Source: Sindora glabra (taxonomy: Eukaryota; Streptophyta; Magnoliopsida; Fabales; Fabaceae). Taken from it: a stretch of DNA of 64,000 nt. Below, piece after piece: positions 12,101 to 24,599 of this stretch. The stretch lies in assembly GCA_020226215.1 (NCBI GenBank), contig CM035235.1, forward strand, positions 40,225,457-40,289,456. Direction: 5' to 3'. The stretch's first letter is position 1. Each line of letters begins with the position of its first letter. A program made the translations under genes and the position numbers. A model generated the notes under the pieces. That model saw only the letters and a program-made list of their open reading frames with translations. It searched no databases and had not been told where the DNA came from.

Positions 12101-15100
12101 TAAATTGCAATTTACTCTATTTTTGATCTTGCACCTTCACAATTATATTGTGGCAATTCTTTACTTTCCTGACAAATTTTTAAAATCAGGTTGCCAGTTG
12201 GGGAGCCTACCTTCTGTCCCGTGACATTTTGGCGGTGTCATTTGCACCAAGGGATACCCATGAAGCTCAAGTTCAATTTGCTCTTGAAAGAGGAGTACCT
12301 GCATTGATTGGAGTTCTAGCATCAATAAGGCTCCCCTACCCCTCAAGAGCCTTTGACATGGCTCATTGCTCTCGTTGCCTCATTCCTTGGGGTCAATATG
12401 GTACTTACGTTCAATTCGTCCAACCGTGATTTAAAACTTCCTCACTATATAACAAAAGAAATTCGTAGATCATTTAAACGGGTTTGCTTCGTAAATTTGA
12501 AAATATTTGAGTGTAGTTGACATGAATTTATAATTAATTTCATATAATACTTGTCTTGTTCTTAAAAATGTCTATGTAAGAAGAGGGATTAGGCTTCACA
12601 TATGGGACCCACCCCTTTCATATAGTAATGTGGACTAATCCTAGTAAGATGAGGAGAAAATAGGAGGAGAAGACAAAAATTTTAAATTTAAATTGAAGAA
12701 GAATCAAAGAAGAAGAAAATTTTAAATTTTGAATTGATTAAAAATTTTTGGATCATATATTTTATTTTTACATTTTCTTTCTTTCTTCTTTTCTTTCTAT
12801 TTAAACAAGAGAAAGAATAAAATTTAATAATTTTCTTTCTTTTCATTCAAACAAAGCTTCAAAATTTACTCCTCCGTCCATATATATATTTGTGTAGGCA
12901 CACATGAAAGATGCATCTATTTGTCTCAACCTATTATTCTTGTTCAATTCTACCACATATATATAATGAGTGACAATATGTATAAAATGTTTAGTGCCAT
13001 TAATTATATTCCCCCTAAGCATGGGTGGAAGAAAGTGAATGAGTTGTGCTAAATAAAACTGTCACCACTCACGTGCAAACTTTGTGACAAAATTTGCTTC
13101 CATCTTGTAATGGTGATTGTGCAGATGGGATTTACTTAACTGAGGTTGATAGAATACTACGTCCTGGTGGGTATTGGATTCTATCAGGGCCTCCAATAAA
13201 CTGGGAGAAGCACTATAAAGGCTGGGAGAGGACCCGTGAGAGCCTCAAAGAAGAGCAGGATGGGATTGAGAAAGTAGCAAAGAGTCTGTGCTGGAAGAAA
13301 TTGGTACAGAAGGATGAACTTGCTGTGTGGCAGAAACCCACAAATCATATACACTGCAAAATCACCAAAAGGGTCTTCAAGGATAGTAGACGATTCTGTG
13401 AGGCACAGGATCCAGACAAAGCATGGTAACATGAAATTTCCTAGCTTTAATTTTTAATATCATAATTTTATCTGCAGATGCAATGTGACTAACTAGATTT
13501 AAATATAAAGCAGACCATTTTCAGATAATTTTCAGATAAAGCTTACATTTTGAAACTATTTAACAATACTCTGTAATGGAGAGTGGGACCCACATACAGC
13601 TATAGGTCCCACCTTTTAATGACCAGATCCTTTGGTGCTTATGAAGAAAGAAATATGGCGTTATTTAAGATCACCGAATGAGGAACTCACATGTTTTATC
13701 TCACTTTTTGTGCCAATCTAGTCTCTATTGCTTCATAAAGAAAAAAATGTTTTCTTACATACTGAGCACTTAAGAATTTCATCCCACATATTATAGGTAT
13801 TGCGAGTTAGTTTCATTGTTTGATTTACACCAGTTGTGTACTTCTAGATCCATGTGGTGGGCCCCACGACCTAATTGCCTTAAAATGACTTCAATCTGTG
13901 GGGCTCCTAGGAGCGTAAGAATATAATCCAATTGTACAAGTCTGCCTTCTATTAGTTCCTTAATTATTCCCATATTGTAAATTGATTTCTGCTTTCGGGC
14001 ATAGCTTCTGTGAAATCTGTCCTCAAATTAGCAAAAGCAAAGTTATTCTTGCTGCCAGTGTGAACTTGGATGTGATGCCAAAACTAGTAAGATGACAAAG
14101 GGTGTAGTTATCTGTCATATTTCAGCTTTAATTAGTAGCCACCTAAAAAGAAAGTCGAAACTTTTGCCTTGTACCTTACTCCATTCTTTCTCCTTCCTGA
14201 GTCCTGCTAACTAAATCTTGCTTTTTCCTTGCACTTTCTCCTTTTGTTTGCATTATTGAAATGTGCATTATTCTTTTCATTTCAGGTACACTAAGATGGA
14301 AACTTGCTTGACCCCACTTCCTGAAGTTACCGACATTAAGGAAGTTTCTGGGGGGAAACTGGCCAATTGGCCAGAGAGGCTGATTGCAGTACCTCCAAGG
14401 ATTGAGAGTGGAAATTTGAAAGGAATTACAGCTGAGATGTTCCAAGAAAACACTGAGCTGTGGAAACGGAGAGTGGCGCATTACAAGGCCCTGGACTATC
14501 AGCTGGCGGAGCGTGGAAGGTTCCGGAATCTTCTTGACATGAACTCTTACTTGGGAGGATTTGCAGCTGCAATGGTTGATGATCCTGTGTGGGTTATGAA
14601 CATTGTTCCTGTGGAGTCTGAGATTAACACACTTGGTGTCATATATGAAAGAGGATTGATTGGAACCTACCAGAATTGGTATGTATGCCATTCTTTCCTC
14701 TGGGGATTCCTAATTGGCTTTAAGAGTTATGCTGACTATGTACGCATGTTCCATTTTGTTTTCACATTGAGCTCTCTCAGAGTTGGGTTAGACTCAAACT
14801 ATCACAATTGTGAGCTTAATGTGAAAGTAGGATGTGTGCTGAAAACTTTTCCGATGGATTGATTAGAGGTGTGAGATTTAAGGAAAAGTTTAGTGAGTTC
14901 ATAGAAGGCATGCATTACAGATAATTGAGAAAAAAAAAAGTTAGTATCTGTATGCTTATCTATTAGATTGATAGCATTTTTTTCTCATCGGTAATTCAAA
15001 CCTTTTGTGAACTTTAGAAAAGGAATTCCCACTAATACAGCTTTATGAAAGATAGGATTTAAAAAATGAATAGGTAGAATCAAGTTTTGTCCTTTACTAC

Positions 15101-15996
15101 AGATAGCAAACTGTTTCAAAGATATTCTTGTTTGCCAATTTAGTTTTATTAAAGAAAAACTTGAAAAGATATCGTTGTTTAAATTCCTTTGTCGTAATTA
15201 ACTATTTTTGTCGCTTCAGGTGTGAAGCCATGTCCACTTATCCAAGAACTTATGACTTCATCCACGGTGATTCAGTTTTTAGTCTCTACCAAAACAGGTA
15301 ATGCCCATTTAATAGCCTCAAGAAATTACAGTCATTCTTCATTTCAATAGTAAATAGGCATTTACACTAAAAAGTGCTAGTCTCATAAAATTTGCATTTA
15401 CTTATTATCATTCAATGAGCAAGACATTGTAAATGAAAACGAGTGAAACAAAATTTAGAAGATAAAGATAAGTAAAACTAATATTATTGTTTAATGTTTT
15501 GTGGGAATAGTCTCATTGACCATTTTGATCTCTATCATTGCCCATCAATTGACTCATAAGTGTGAGATTTTGTGAGCTTAAAATTATTTAACTTTTTTTA
15601 ATTGGATAATGATGGAGTCATTTCTTTGGGTGATACTTCTTTTCATATAGAATGAGTCCTGAATTTGATTGAAATCTTTTGAGTGTTATTTGAAGAATAA
15701 GTATTTATAGTACTATTTTTTCTAATTTTGTGAAATTATTGTGTAATAGGTGTAAAGTAGAGGACATTGTCCTTGAGATGGATAGAATTTTGAGGCCAGA
15801 AGGGAGTGTGATTTTGAGAGATGACGTGGATGTGTTAATGAATGTGAAAAAAATTGCTGATGCTATGCAATGGGATACAAGAATCGCAGACCATGAAAAA
15901 GGACCTCACCAAAGAGAGAAGATTTTTTTAGCAGTCAAGCAGTATTGGACAGCTCCATCTCCATCTGATCACCAAGATCCACAAAATGAGAGCTAG
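9144..15996 (+). CDS. PMT15: Probable pectin-type methyltransferase, PMT15/PMT16-like
   Basis: The exons are 9144-9836, 12190-12400, 13125-13425, 14286-14678, 15220-15297 and 15750-15996. All have GT-AG introns and consistent phases, and together give 640 aa, typical for the plant putative-methyltransferase (DUF248) family. The start lies in a good plant context (ACAACAATGGC). Residues 19-41 are a single hydrophobic signal anchor, giving a type II Golgi membrane protein with a lumenal catalytic part. The SAM-binding motif I is DTGCGVASWGAYL at 227-239. It is followed by PRDTHEAQ (251-258), CSRCLIPWG (291-299) and DRILRPGGYW (310-319). The C-terminal half carries DMNSYLGGF (486-494) and DRILRPEG (570-577). 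The family is linked to homogalacturonan methylation. Arabidopsis PMT15 and PMT16 are the nearest by memory and I cannot separate them. No frameshift or internal stop is seen, so the gene looks intact. Confidence 0.93.
9837..12189 (+). other. PMT intron 1, unusually long (2,353 bp)
   Basis: It begins GTATGTAAC and ends AAAATCAG, exactly between the G codon and the V codon of the SAM motif I. It is AT-rich with no recognisable nested gene. Several open frames on both strands lack any domain and are judged noncoding. Confidence 0.8.
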
Positions 15997-16290
15997 TTTC
16001 ATGTGTTTATTTATTTATTTTTATCCTTTTTTTTATTTCATTTTATTTTATCTAATCCTTTTGGCCTTTTTATGTTAGAAGTTTTTAAGAAATTCTATTC
16101 TTTTCCACCCCAATTTTGTGGGTGCACAAGTGAATATTTATATTCTATGATTGAGTTCTAAATTCTTTGTGGGCTCCTTTTCTTTTTACATAAATTACAA
16201 GTGCAAAATACACATTAAGTATTAGCAAAGGTGAATTGAATGTAATATTCTGGACTCTTAGAAATTTAATATTCACGAATTGCTATTCTC

Positions 16291-16316
16291 AATAAAATAT
16301 TAATTCATCCAATAAA
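16291..16316 (+). terminator. Candidate poly(A) signals of the PMT gene
   Basis: AATAAA occurs at 16,291-16,296 and 16,311-16,316, about 295-320 bases after the stop codon, preceded by T-rich DNA near 16,000-16,060. The spacing is plausible for a plant 3' UTR. The assignment is inference. Confidence 0.35.
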
Positions 16317-16319
16317 ATA

Positions 16320-17450
16320 GCTGAATAAGATTTTGGATCTGGTGATTTTATAGGTAGGTCAAACTGTTAAAAAGATTGATTGACCGTTTGGTTCGTTTCA
16401 TCTTTTTACAATATTTTTAAGGGATGAAAGAAATTTACATAGTATTTTGAGGGAATTTAACATTTTTATATTTTATTAATAAAAAGTTAAAATTGGATCG
16501 TTATCGGCCGTAACTTATAAATTTCGTAGCGAAAATTTTAATTAATCCGATTTAAATTATGATCTGTGTACACACGAGCTCACTTTCATCGTTTTTATCT
16601 TTAAATTTGCTTCAGATTCACAATTATAAATACATTCTTTTCTTTATGATGCCCTCGGGAACAAAACGGTACAGAGAGGTGATAGAAAACTGATATTTAT
16701 TGATAAGGAAGAAATGGGTTAAATAGGTTAAGCCACTCATTAACCTTATAGAGCAACAAATCAAGTTAGACTTTTTTTTACCCTTACTCAAATTACACAT
16801 CAGGCTGGAATTAATACTTTACAAAATGAGTTTTACATGATGAAATTTAATTCAATCCATCCTATTTGTACATCAAATTAGGAATGTGCATATTTTTTAA
16901 AATATTTTAACTCGTTATTTCACTAATCGATTTTCCTGGTCGAGGTGGTTATTCTACGCCGCGGAGGCTCGGGTCTATTAGAATAGCCCTCGAACTATTC
17001 TACTTAAAATAGATAAGATCACTTTAAATCTTTTTTAATATAATTCTTAGCCCAAAATAGCTATGCTGATAAATTTTGACATCACATGCTTACATTTGCA
17101 ATGCTAAAATTTTTATAAAAATAAAAAATATTTAACGGCATATCAAGATCCAAATCATGAATGATTCCAAAATACATCAAATCCATGTATAACACATAAA
17201 TTATAAAATTACACAAGTAAAAGAATATGTACAAGGGAGTCATTGCCTATGTTTTGACAGTTTACTATATTCATTAAAACTTCATTTGTTAAAAAAAAAC
17301 TATTTTAATTTTTTTTTAACTTTCTTATCTTTGGGTACAATAAAAAAACTTATCAAGAAAATATAAATTCTGATCGATAAAAATAATAATTTATTTAAAA
17401 AATAATTTTTTAATTAAATAAAATATTTTTAAATCACTTTATATTATATA
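16320..17450. other. Intergenic DNA, no gene seen
   Basis: No coding or repeat structure can be supported. A GC-rich patch near 16,930-16,990 (GGTCGAGGTGG, GCCGCGGAGGCTCGGG) stands out in composition but matches nothing I recognise. Confidence 0.4.
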
Positions 17451-17454
17451 ATTA

Positions 17455-17710
17455 CCCACTCTATCTCTTTACTCTTGCTTTTCTTTCTCATCACTTATAT
17501 TTTTTTCTTTAACCTTTTCTACTTCATTTTCTTCTTTCTTTACCCTTCTCTCTCCTATCTTTCTCTTTATAACTCCCTATTTTTATTTCCCCTTTTTCCT
17601 TCCCCCACTTTTATTTTTTTTTTCAATTCTATTTTGTGCTCATTTATTCCCTAACTCTCTATCCCTTCCTCCATTTCTCCCTCATTTTCTCCAATATCTC
17701 AGTCCTTCCA
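17455..17710 (+). repeat. ~255 bp polypyrimidine (CT-rich) tract
   Basis: The + strand is strongly C/T-biased across about 255 bases (TCTTTCTTTACCCTTCTCTC and similar), with few purines. It is not a simple tandem repeat. Such tracts occur as decayed microsatellites or as LTR/UTR leader remnants. Confidence 0.6.
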
Positions 17711-19000
17711 TTCCAATAAATTAGAGGTCGGCATTATTTAATCAATTGATGCTAATCGAATCAAATCAAATCCAAAATTATAAACACAAACGGTTTAAAA
17801 TATCCGATTGGATGTTATCGGTTTTAAGTAAATTTTGATTTCTTGGTTGGAATTGGTTGAGCAATTAGATACCCAAGATTATTCGATCCCAACTGAGTTA
17901 ATATACATTAACAGTGTTTTGCGTACATACTAATTGTTGCCATTAGCTTTAACATTTGTTTAATTTGTTTATTTGATTGATTGTTTGACATTCCCTTTTA
18001 AATATAATTAATGTCTCTGTTACTTCTGGATCCCACGTCAGACGTTTCCTTTTCACTTTACTCTCGAAACACTTCCCACTCTCCCTGTCTCAAAACATTT
18101 TCCTGGGTTCCCCTGCACAAGCTTAGTGTACTTCTCTCTTTCTACTTCATGACCAACGACTTCGAGGCTCAAGCTCACAATTTTTAACTTCTATATTATG
18201 TAATAAATTGTTTATAATATTCCGTGTTTCCTTTTGACTATTCCATGGTTTAAGCTTTTTATCTTATGATTTTTTTTTTCATTTTCTTCTGTAAATTTTC
18301 TGTAAAGATCATTTGAGTTACCTTGTAAACTTTTTAACATCTCTCTTTTTTTTTTTCCATCGGTTATTTTCTCGTATTCTTTTGTATTTTTGAGCAAATC
18401 ATCATCGCTACAATTTGATCAAAAGTATCTCTTTTGCTGTTCGGGCAGTTACAATGACTGTATAGATCGGTGCAGGATGAAATTTTTACTAAACTCAATC
18501 TCGTTTTAAATTGTTCTTCAAAATTGGCTGAATTCGAACTGTGCCCAGCCCTAAATAAATGTATAAAAGATTATATTAAGAAAGTATTTAAATAATTATG
18601 AGAATTGCTAATGTGATTATTAATTTTAAATAGAATCATATGCATATGAATTAATTTTAGGAAGAAATGATGAAAATGAAATGAAATATTTAAATATCCT
18701 TCTTTGAGTGATAATTTCATTATAAAACATATTTAATATTTAAATTTTATTATTAAAGATTTGTTAACTCCTATTTTGATAATATTTTAATAATAAAATA
18801 ATTATTGTGAGGCTTAACTTTAAAAATAAAATTTAAATGCATAACATTATTTTTTAATAAAAATAGTTTCTTTTATACACCAAATAAAAAAAATATTTTT
18901 CAATTATGTTGTCAAACAACTAAAAAGTCTATTCATTTTCTTATGAAGATACTTTCCATATAAACGAATAGACTATTAACATGAAAAAGTCTTAATTACA
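17711..19000. other. Intergenic DNA with a GC-richer island at ~18,020-18,190
   Basis: The part near 17,720-17,890 has the wording of a common dispersed plant repeat (ATCGAATCAAATCAAATCC). The 18,020-18,190 island is less AT-biased, contains CCCACGTCAGACG and encodes only a short ATG frame (MTNDFEAQAHNF). It might be a decayed leader/exon of a lost gene. No function can be assigned. Confidence 0.3.
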
Positions 19001-19007
19001 GAATAAC

Positions 19008-19520
19008 ATATATTATTCTACTATTCTTTATAGTTTTACTCAGTTTTTAATTAGTTCCTTATAATTTAAAAGTTTAAATTTGGATCCTTAAACTTGTTTT
19101 CTATTCCTAGTTGGACGACAATTTTTTATTAGATTTTTATTAACAATTAGCCCATGTAAATGTCAATTGGAAATAAGTATAAAAATCTTATTCAAAACAT
19201 ACAGATCCTTGATATGAAAAATGTTTTAATCCTAGAATATCTACTTCTTTTTATAATTTTATTCAATTTTTAATTGGGTCTTTATAATTTAGAAATTTTA
19301 AATTGGATCCTTAGACTTATTTCTTTTATTTCTAATTGAATGTTTCTTGACATTCTATTTATTAGTTTTTTATTAACGATTGACCTACATATACAAAAAA
19401 AGGATCAGTATTCAGTTAAAAATAAAAAATATATAAGAATCTAATTTAAAACTTTTTAAATTATAAAAAACTTAATTAGAAATTGAGTAAAATTACTAGG
19501 AACAGTAAAGTAATTGAAAC
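19008..19520. repeat. MITE-like element with inverted ends and an internal duplicate
   Basis: The left end (TTTTACTCAGTTTTTAATTA, near 19,032) returns inverted at the right end (TTGAGTAAAATTACTAGG, near 19,478). The following TTATAATTTAAAAGTTTAAA block is also inverted there. A third copy in direct orientation sits near 19,255-19,400, with TTGGATCCTTA in both direct copies. The architecture is a small non-autonomous DNA transposon or nested pair. No target duplication was defined. Confidence 0.6.
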
Positions 19521-20039
19521 TGTAAAATAACTAATATGCAGACGCTCCTGTCAATGCATCATCTTCTTATGATGATTAAATGCCACTAGTTGATGCTAGT
19601 GAATATAGTGCGTTGGTCAATTTTTTGCATTAACAATGGCTTTGATCAACACTCATTACATTAGTGATTAACTAATTCAATAGTTGTTAATTAATAATTA
19701 ATTATATTAATTATTTAAATAAATATATTTAATAATTATTTATATGCAAAATGACATATAAGATTATATATTTATTTCATAATTTATTTGAGTATTCTTT
19801 TAGTTTAATCATTTTTAATAATTTAGGTTCTCTATGTTATTTAATAAATTAAAATTTTCATGTAAATAATATATTATTTATTAAAATATTCCTTAAAATT
19901 AAATTAATATAATTTTTTATAGTTATTAATTTCCATTTAAGAAATCAATAATCATAATTTTTTATAGGTTGATAGTGGGAGAAGTGAGAAGAATAATCAA
20001 TTAATATACTTCATGTATATGAATTAATTGAAAAATGAT

Positions 20040-20215
20040 TTATCAATTATAAAATATATTGCAAGATTAAAATTATCACTCGAAATAAAGTTTTAACAAC
20101 AAATCTCATCTAATATATTGCAATATCAAAAGTACCAACTGAAATAAAGTTTTAACAATAGATCCTATGTTAAAAAAAAAAGTCATTAACACCATTTAAC
20201 ATAAAGTTTTATAAT
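20040..20215. repeat. Tandem repeat, ~59 bp unit, three copies
   Basis: GAAATAAAGTTTTAACAA occurs at 20,082 and 20,141, and a decayed AACATAAAGTTTTATAA near 20,198. The first two units also share ATATATTGCAA upstream. It lies just beyond the C-terminal end of the transposase relic and may belong to the same element's subterminal region. Confidence 0.65.
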
Positions 20216-20239
20216 ACTCTAAGATTATTGTCTAGTTGT

Positions 20240-21060
20240 CATCAAATTAGAAGTAATTTTGTTTTGAACAATTGTCATCTCTCTAATTCTTAACTCTTTG
20301 GCACCTTCTTGTATAGAATTAGGTATAACATCTAGAAAGATCTCAAAAGATATAAAATCAAGACTTTAATCTATGATTCTAAAAGTTAGATTACCAAGTT
20401 TGTTTCTTTAGATATAATTATGCAATATAAGAACTGTACAAATAATTTTATATTGATCCATTATTAATTATCTGGATATTTTTTTTTGTAATATCCTCCA
20501 TTGTCCTTAAAAAATACTAAAAGCCTTTTTAATATAACTTCTCAAGGATGAATGATTTTAATTAAAAACTTCTCAAGATTCTTTTAGATTTGCACCATAA
20601 AATTTTGATTGATGATACCTTATCTTTAGGCATAGTGTCAAATATCCTTCTTTATCTAGGTAACCTTTGTCCACCAAATAATATTTGCCTAAAATTCATA
20701 TAATTAGAATGAAATGTTTACTAAATCTATAAGTCAAATAAGCATTAAATCATTGAAAAACTTGAAAATTACCAAATAGTAATTTTGGAAAATTTAGACT
20801 TGGATTATTAATTATATCAAGGAAAATATATGCATCATGTAATGATCATTCCCATCTAGTTAAAATGCAAGTAAATAGTAAATCAAAATTACATACTACT
20901 AAGATATTTGTGGTTAGTATCTTTTTTCTTCCTCTATATCACAATTGATCCTCCTTAGGAACAATTACCATTATGTGTGTTCCATTAATAACTTTAATGC
21001 AATCATATATGAAACAACATTTATAATGCAATAAATAAGCATTCTTATTAGAAATTAAAA
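20240..21060 (-). pseudogene. PIF/Harbinger-type transposase relic
   Basis: Read on the minus strand, the translation runs, with several stops and frame breaks, through VINGTHIMVIVPKEDQ (~20,990-20,940), then TTNILVVCNFDLLFT, then WEWSLHDAYIF. Further on are GKYYLVDKGYLDKEGYL (~20,690-20,640), VFN-NHSSLRSYI, and LHNYI near 20,415. This is the order of the Harbinger DDE nuclease: DGTHI, FDM-FTF, G-HD, KYYLVD-GY, HSSLRN, LHNF. The first catalytic Asp is replaced by Asn (INGTHI), and stops are frequent, so it cannot be active. The N-terminal part is missing; a copia element begins 58 bp upstream. The family makes 3 bp target duplications, but I could not locate termini. Confidence 0.8.
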
Positions 21061-21117
21061 AGGGATAAATGGATATTCAATTATCTTAAAAGTGTGGCAT
21101 ATATTTAACATTTTGGG

Positions 21118-21252
21118 TGTAAAAAGAGAAGGAGAAAATTTTTTTGCAGTCATAAGACCTTAATTGGAGTCTAGTTGAATATGTGTTATAAATTGTAATG
21201 ACTAAAATATCCTTATAAATAAACCTAGACTAAATAGATAATATATTTAACA
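21118..21252 (-). repeat. 3' LTR of the copia element
   Basis: On the minus strand it starts TGTTAAATATATTATC right after a purine-rich CTTGAAAGGGA tract and ends in CTTTTTACA, giving 135 bp with TG...CA ends. The tract-LTR junction is the usual copia layout. Confidence 0.6.
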
Positions 21253-21274
21253 TCCCTTTCAAGTTAGAGCATAA

Positions 21275-21850
21275 ATATTAATTATGTACACCTTGTTACA
21301 AATATAATTAACCTTATTCCCATTGAGTGCTTTAGTGAATATATCATCTAGCTACTTCTTGGTTCTGTCATGGCTTGTAGAAATGAGTTCTTGCTAAATT
21401 TTTTTCTTGAACAAAATGACAATCATCTTCTGTATGCGTTTTTCTCTTATGAAACACTGGGTTTAAAGCTATAAGAATGGAAGCTTGATTATTACACCAT
21501 ACTTTCATAGGTAAAGAATCATTTAAATGAATCTCATCAAGTAAATGTCATACCTACAAAAGCTCATATATGGCTTTTGCTATTGCATGATATTCAAATT
21601 CTACACTAGAATTTGATATTGCATTATGCTTCTCACTTTTCTAAGAGATTAATTTTTTACCAACAAAGATATGATAGCTAGTCATTAACCTTTGATCTAA
21701 TAGAGAGCCAGCCCAATCTCCATTATAAAAACCTTCCACTCTATAATAGCCATGATCATTATAAAGGATCCCATGTTTTGGAGCCATTTTCAAATAATGC
21801 AAGATACCTAGTATAACATTCCAATGAATAGTTCTAAGAGATGCCATAAA
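21275..21850 (-). pseudogene. Ty1/copia RT C-terminus and RNase H relic
   Basis: The minus-strand translation begins MASLRTIHWNVILGILHYLK and continues with KHGILYNDHGYYRVEGF and NGDWAGSLLDQRLMTSYHIF. It then passes with breaks through SSVEFEYHAIAKAIYEL, LDEIHLNDSLPMKVWCNNQA, NPVFHKRKTHTEDDCHFVQE and an IFTKAL-like end. This is the standard copia RNase H order: DADWAG, SSAE-EY, CDN-A, NPVFH-RTKHIE, CHF. The first Asp of DADWAG is Asn (NGDWAG) and stops interrupt the frame. Confidence 0.85.
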
Positions 21851-21889
21851 CTAACTTACCTTATTCACTAGAAAAGTAATAACTACATG

Positions 21890-22430
21890 GTTCACAATAA
21901 GATAATTTAATTCACCAACCATCTTTCAACATCTTGAAGCACATCATCATCATTCAACTTTTCAAACATACACTTAAATGTAGTGGTGTATTCAGTTATA
22001 GTGCCCTTTTTTTTATCAACTCGATGGAATTCTTGAGAAATCTCATAGAGATGAGATGAATTTATTTACCTAAATAAATAAACTACAAATACTCCTATAA
22101 GTCTCTAACAGTGTAACAATAAATGGTAATGTCATCTACCTTATCATTTAAAGTTTGTTGTATCATAGAATAAAGCCTTTTGTCATCTCTAACCCACTTT
22201 TTATTCTTTTCCATTTTTGTTAGAGGATCATTAGTAAGGTAATCCTCTATGTCTACACCTATAACATACATCTCAATAAACTTCTTTCATTAGGCGTAAT
22301 TTTTACTAAAAAATTTCCTATTAATTTATCATAGTAAGGGCTGGAATTACCTTACTAACAACAATTTTTAAAATCATGGAACTTTCAATTTTTTTTGCTA
22401 GTTTCAAAATGAGCTATAACCATTATAAAA
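21890..22430 (-). pseudogene. Ty1/copia gag relic
   Basis: On the minus strand the readable pieces are WVRDDKRLYSMIQQTLND, a YCYTVRDL-EYL segment, and IHLISMRF near a K-S-EY-like end. This matches the copia capsid pattern WxxxDxxL-SMI, TAKEVWxxLE-xYSG and RxYxxxQEF. Frame breaks and stops make it nonfunctional. It lies directly upstream of the RNase H relic, where pol should be. Confidence 0.65.
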
Positions 22431-22920
22431 AAAATGTAGCCAGACATTAAATATTGTTCAGGAAATGTGCCTAGCTAGATAAAAAAAAAAAAAGCAAACT
22501 TGACCACCTAAAGAAAGTTGCTGTAGAAATCAATAATTAAGTACAAAAATGAAATCATGTAACATTTTAAACATAACCACTTGACATTTACTTATGAACC
22601 AAAGCTCTATTGTTAGACAACTAAAACTAGAATTCAAACACTAGATAACTAGAACCAAAATTCAAATGCTAAAACTAGAATAACTAGTACTAAAAATAAA
22701 GAATGTGTCACATAGTAACATTATGTTGCAACATTACCAAACAATTCAACTAAAAACCAAGTTGCATTTAAAAGCATGTTGTCTTTTTGTTAGCATGCAG
22801 TTAATTCATAAGGGTAAAGATAAGGGAAAAAAGCAACAAAAAAAAATGGAAGGAAAGTAATGAAGAATAACAATATTGAAGTTTTTTTTTTTTTTACAAT
22901 TTAGATAGGTAAGAAAGATA

Positions 22921-22932
22921 TTCTTAATACCA
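22921..22932 (-). other. tRNA-iMet-type primer-binding site
   Basis: On the minus strand, TGGTATTAAGAA follows directly after the LTR end TTTTACA. The plant initiator-Met site of copia elements is TGGTATCAGAGC, so 8-9 of 12 positions agree. This fixes the 5' LTR boundary at 22,933. Confidence 0.5.
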
Positions 22933-23049
22933 TGTAAAAGAAGAATAAAGAAATTTTTTTAGTTATAAGACTCTAATTGGAGGCTAGCTAAAAATACACA
23001 AACAATCCTACTTTCTCTGAAATTGACATCCTTTCCAAAGAAGCATAAT

Positions 23050-24590
23050 TGACATAAAATGTATCTAGGTTTATTCTAAATAAATTAAAACATATTTTTA
23101 TGGCCAATTAATAACACATTTATTCACTTTTCATCCATTAGATAGAGAATGTAACATGACTCTTTATATCTATGGTTTAAATAATAAACACATAGATAAT
23201 CCACTACACATACTACTGAATTTTAAAACTCATTATCATTTTCTAGAATTTGCAAAAAAAAAGTTCCTTATTTTGTAGAAGTTATTTAATCTACATAGCA
23301 TGATTATTCATTCCTTCAAATTAACTTCTAAAATATTATTCCTACATAAATTAATCTAATCCAATGATGAAAATTTGACAACTTATAAAGTTTAAAGTTA
23401 AGATTTATAGAATAAAGATAACAAAGTAACTACTATGTAATTAGTATACTTAATAATAGTTATCTTACCTTCCCAAAATGTTTAAAATAATTAGCTATTA
23501 GGAAACCAATGTTAGTTCCTAGCTAAAATGCTTAAAATATATGTATAAGAATATAGATTAGTAAGTTTCAATAGAGCTTTACTTAATCAAAGCAATAATA
23601 AGTGGAGAAAGTAATTCAATATTTAACTCAATCATTAAATTAGTATAATGGGAAAATAGAATTTAACTCACCTTTACTTCAAACAAAAACTATGATATTC
23701 AAATTCTACCAATAAGAAAAAATAAGGTAGGATGCCTTAATTATGAATAAGTGTGTATAAATTTCACAATTACTAATTAGAATGCATGATATACCATCCA
23801 AGATGTAGTCAAGCAAATTAGTTGCATTTTATTGTGAATACCCATGATCAAGTAAAAAGTAAGATTGCTTTGTAAACTAATTTTTTTATCCTCTTGTTAT
23901 TGCACACTAGTGACTTTTTTCCCTTAAAACAACAATATATAATTCATTAGAAGTACTCATTATGGGCTATTTTCAATACTTTTGCACTTAAGTACTGGTT
24001 ATGACATTTTAGTGGACATGTTGAAATATATGGCACTGACACATGTAATTAAGATAAACATTTTTGTTAAAAAGAAGAACCTAGTTATTGGAGCATTCTG
24101 GTTAGATGAGGATTATGATATAAAAAAATTAATTTTTATTCATTTAGCAAATTAGTTTTCATTCATATCTATCCTAAAAATTAGGATGATCCAAAAGATA
24201 CATAGATGACAATACATAATTCTAGTTTTGGTTTTGTCAACTTATATAATCAACCAATATGGAAACGTTAAAGCTAGTTCTCACTTTAGGTCTTTTGGTT
24301 ATGGATTTTGCATGACATTAGTTAATATCAAGAAGAAAAGCAAAGACTTAGTGGTTGTCCTATATTTTTGCTATCTTTAGTGAGTATATGGATGCATGGT
24401 TAAGTTGGGTAATTTCCTAATTTCTTAGTCTCCTTTAATTGACTTATATTTTTACCTTTTCTCATTATACGTTAATACTAATACATAATTTATTGGTATA
24501 GCAAAGATGATGAGTCCTATCGATTTTGATAAAAATATAGAATATTAGTAGTAAGATAGGTGGATTGGTTGCTTTTCAATAAAGCAATGC
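23050..24590. other. AT-rich transposon-graveyard DNA, no gene
   Basis: No coding motif was found on either strand. The piece may contain the missing N-terminal half of the Harbinger transposase or its flank, but no conserved block was readable. Confidence 0.4.
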
Positions 24591-24599
24591 ATCACAAAA

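Larger units (their letters stand above)
21118..23040 (-). mobile_element. Degraded, internally deleted Ty1/copia element
   Basis: On the minus strand the order is: 5' LTR (from 22,933 upward), a primer-binding site resembling TGGTATCAGAGC (22,921-22,932), a gag relic, an RNase H relic, a purine tract and a 3' LTR (21,118-21,252). Protease, integrase and most of reverse transcriptase are missing, so the element was shortened by a large internal deletion before or during decay. The two LTRs share TTATAAGA(C/T)C(T/C)-TAATTGGAG and the TGTAAAA start, but diverge strongly beyond ~45 bp. Confidence 0.7.
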
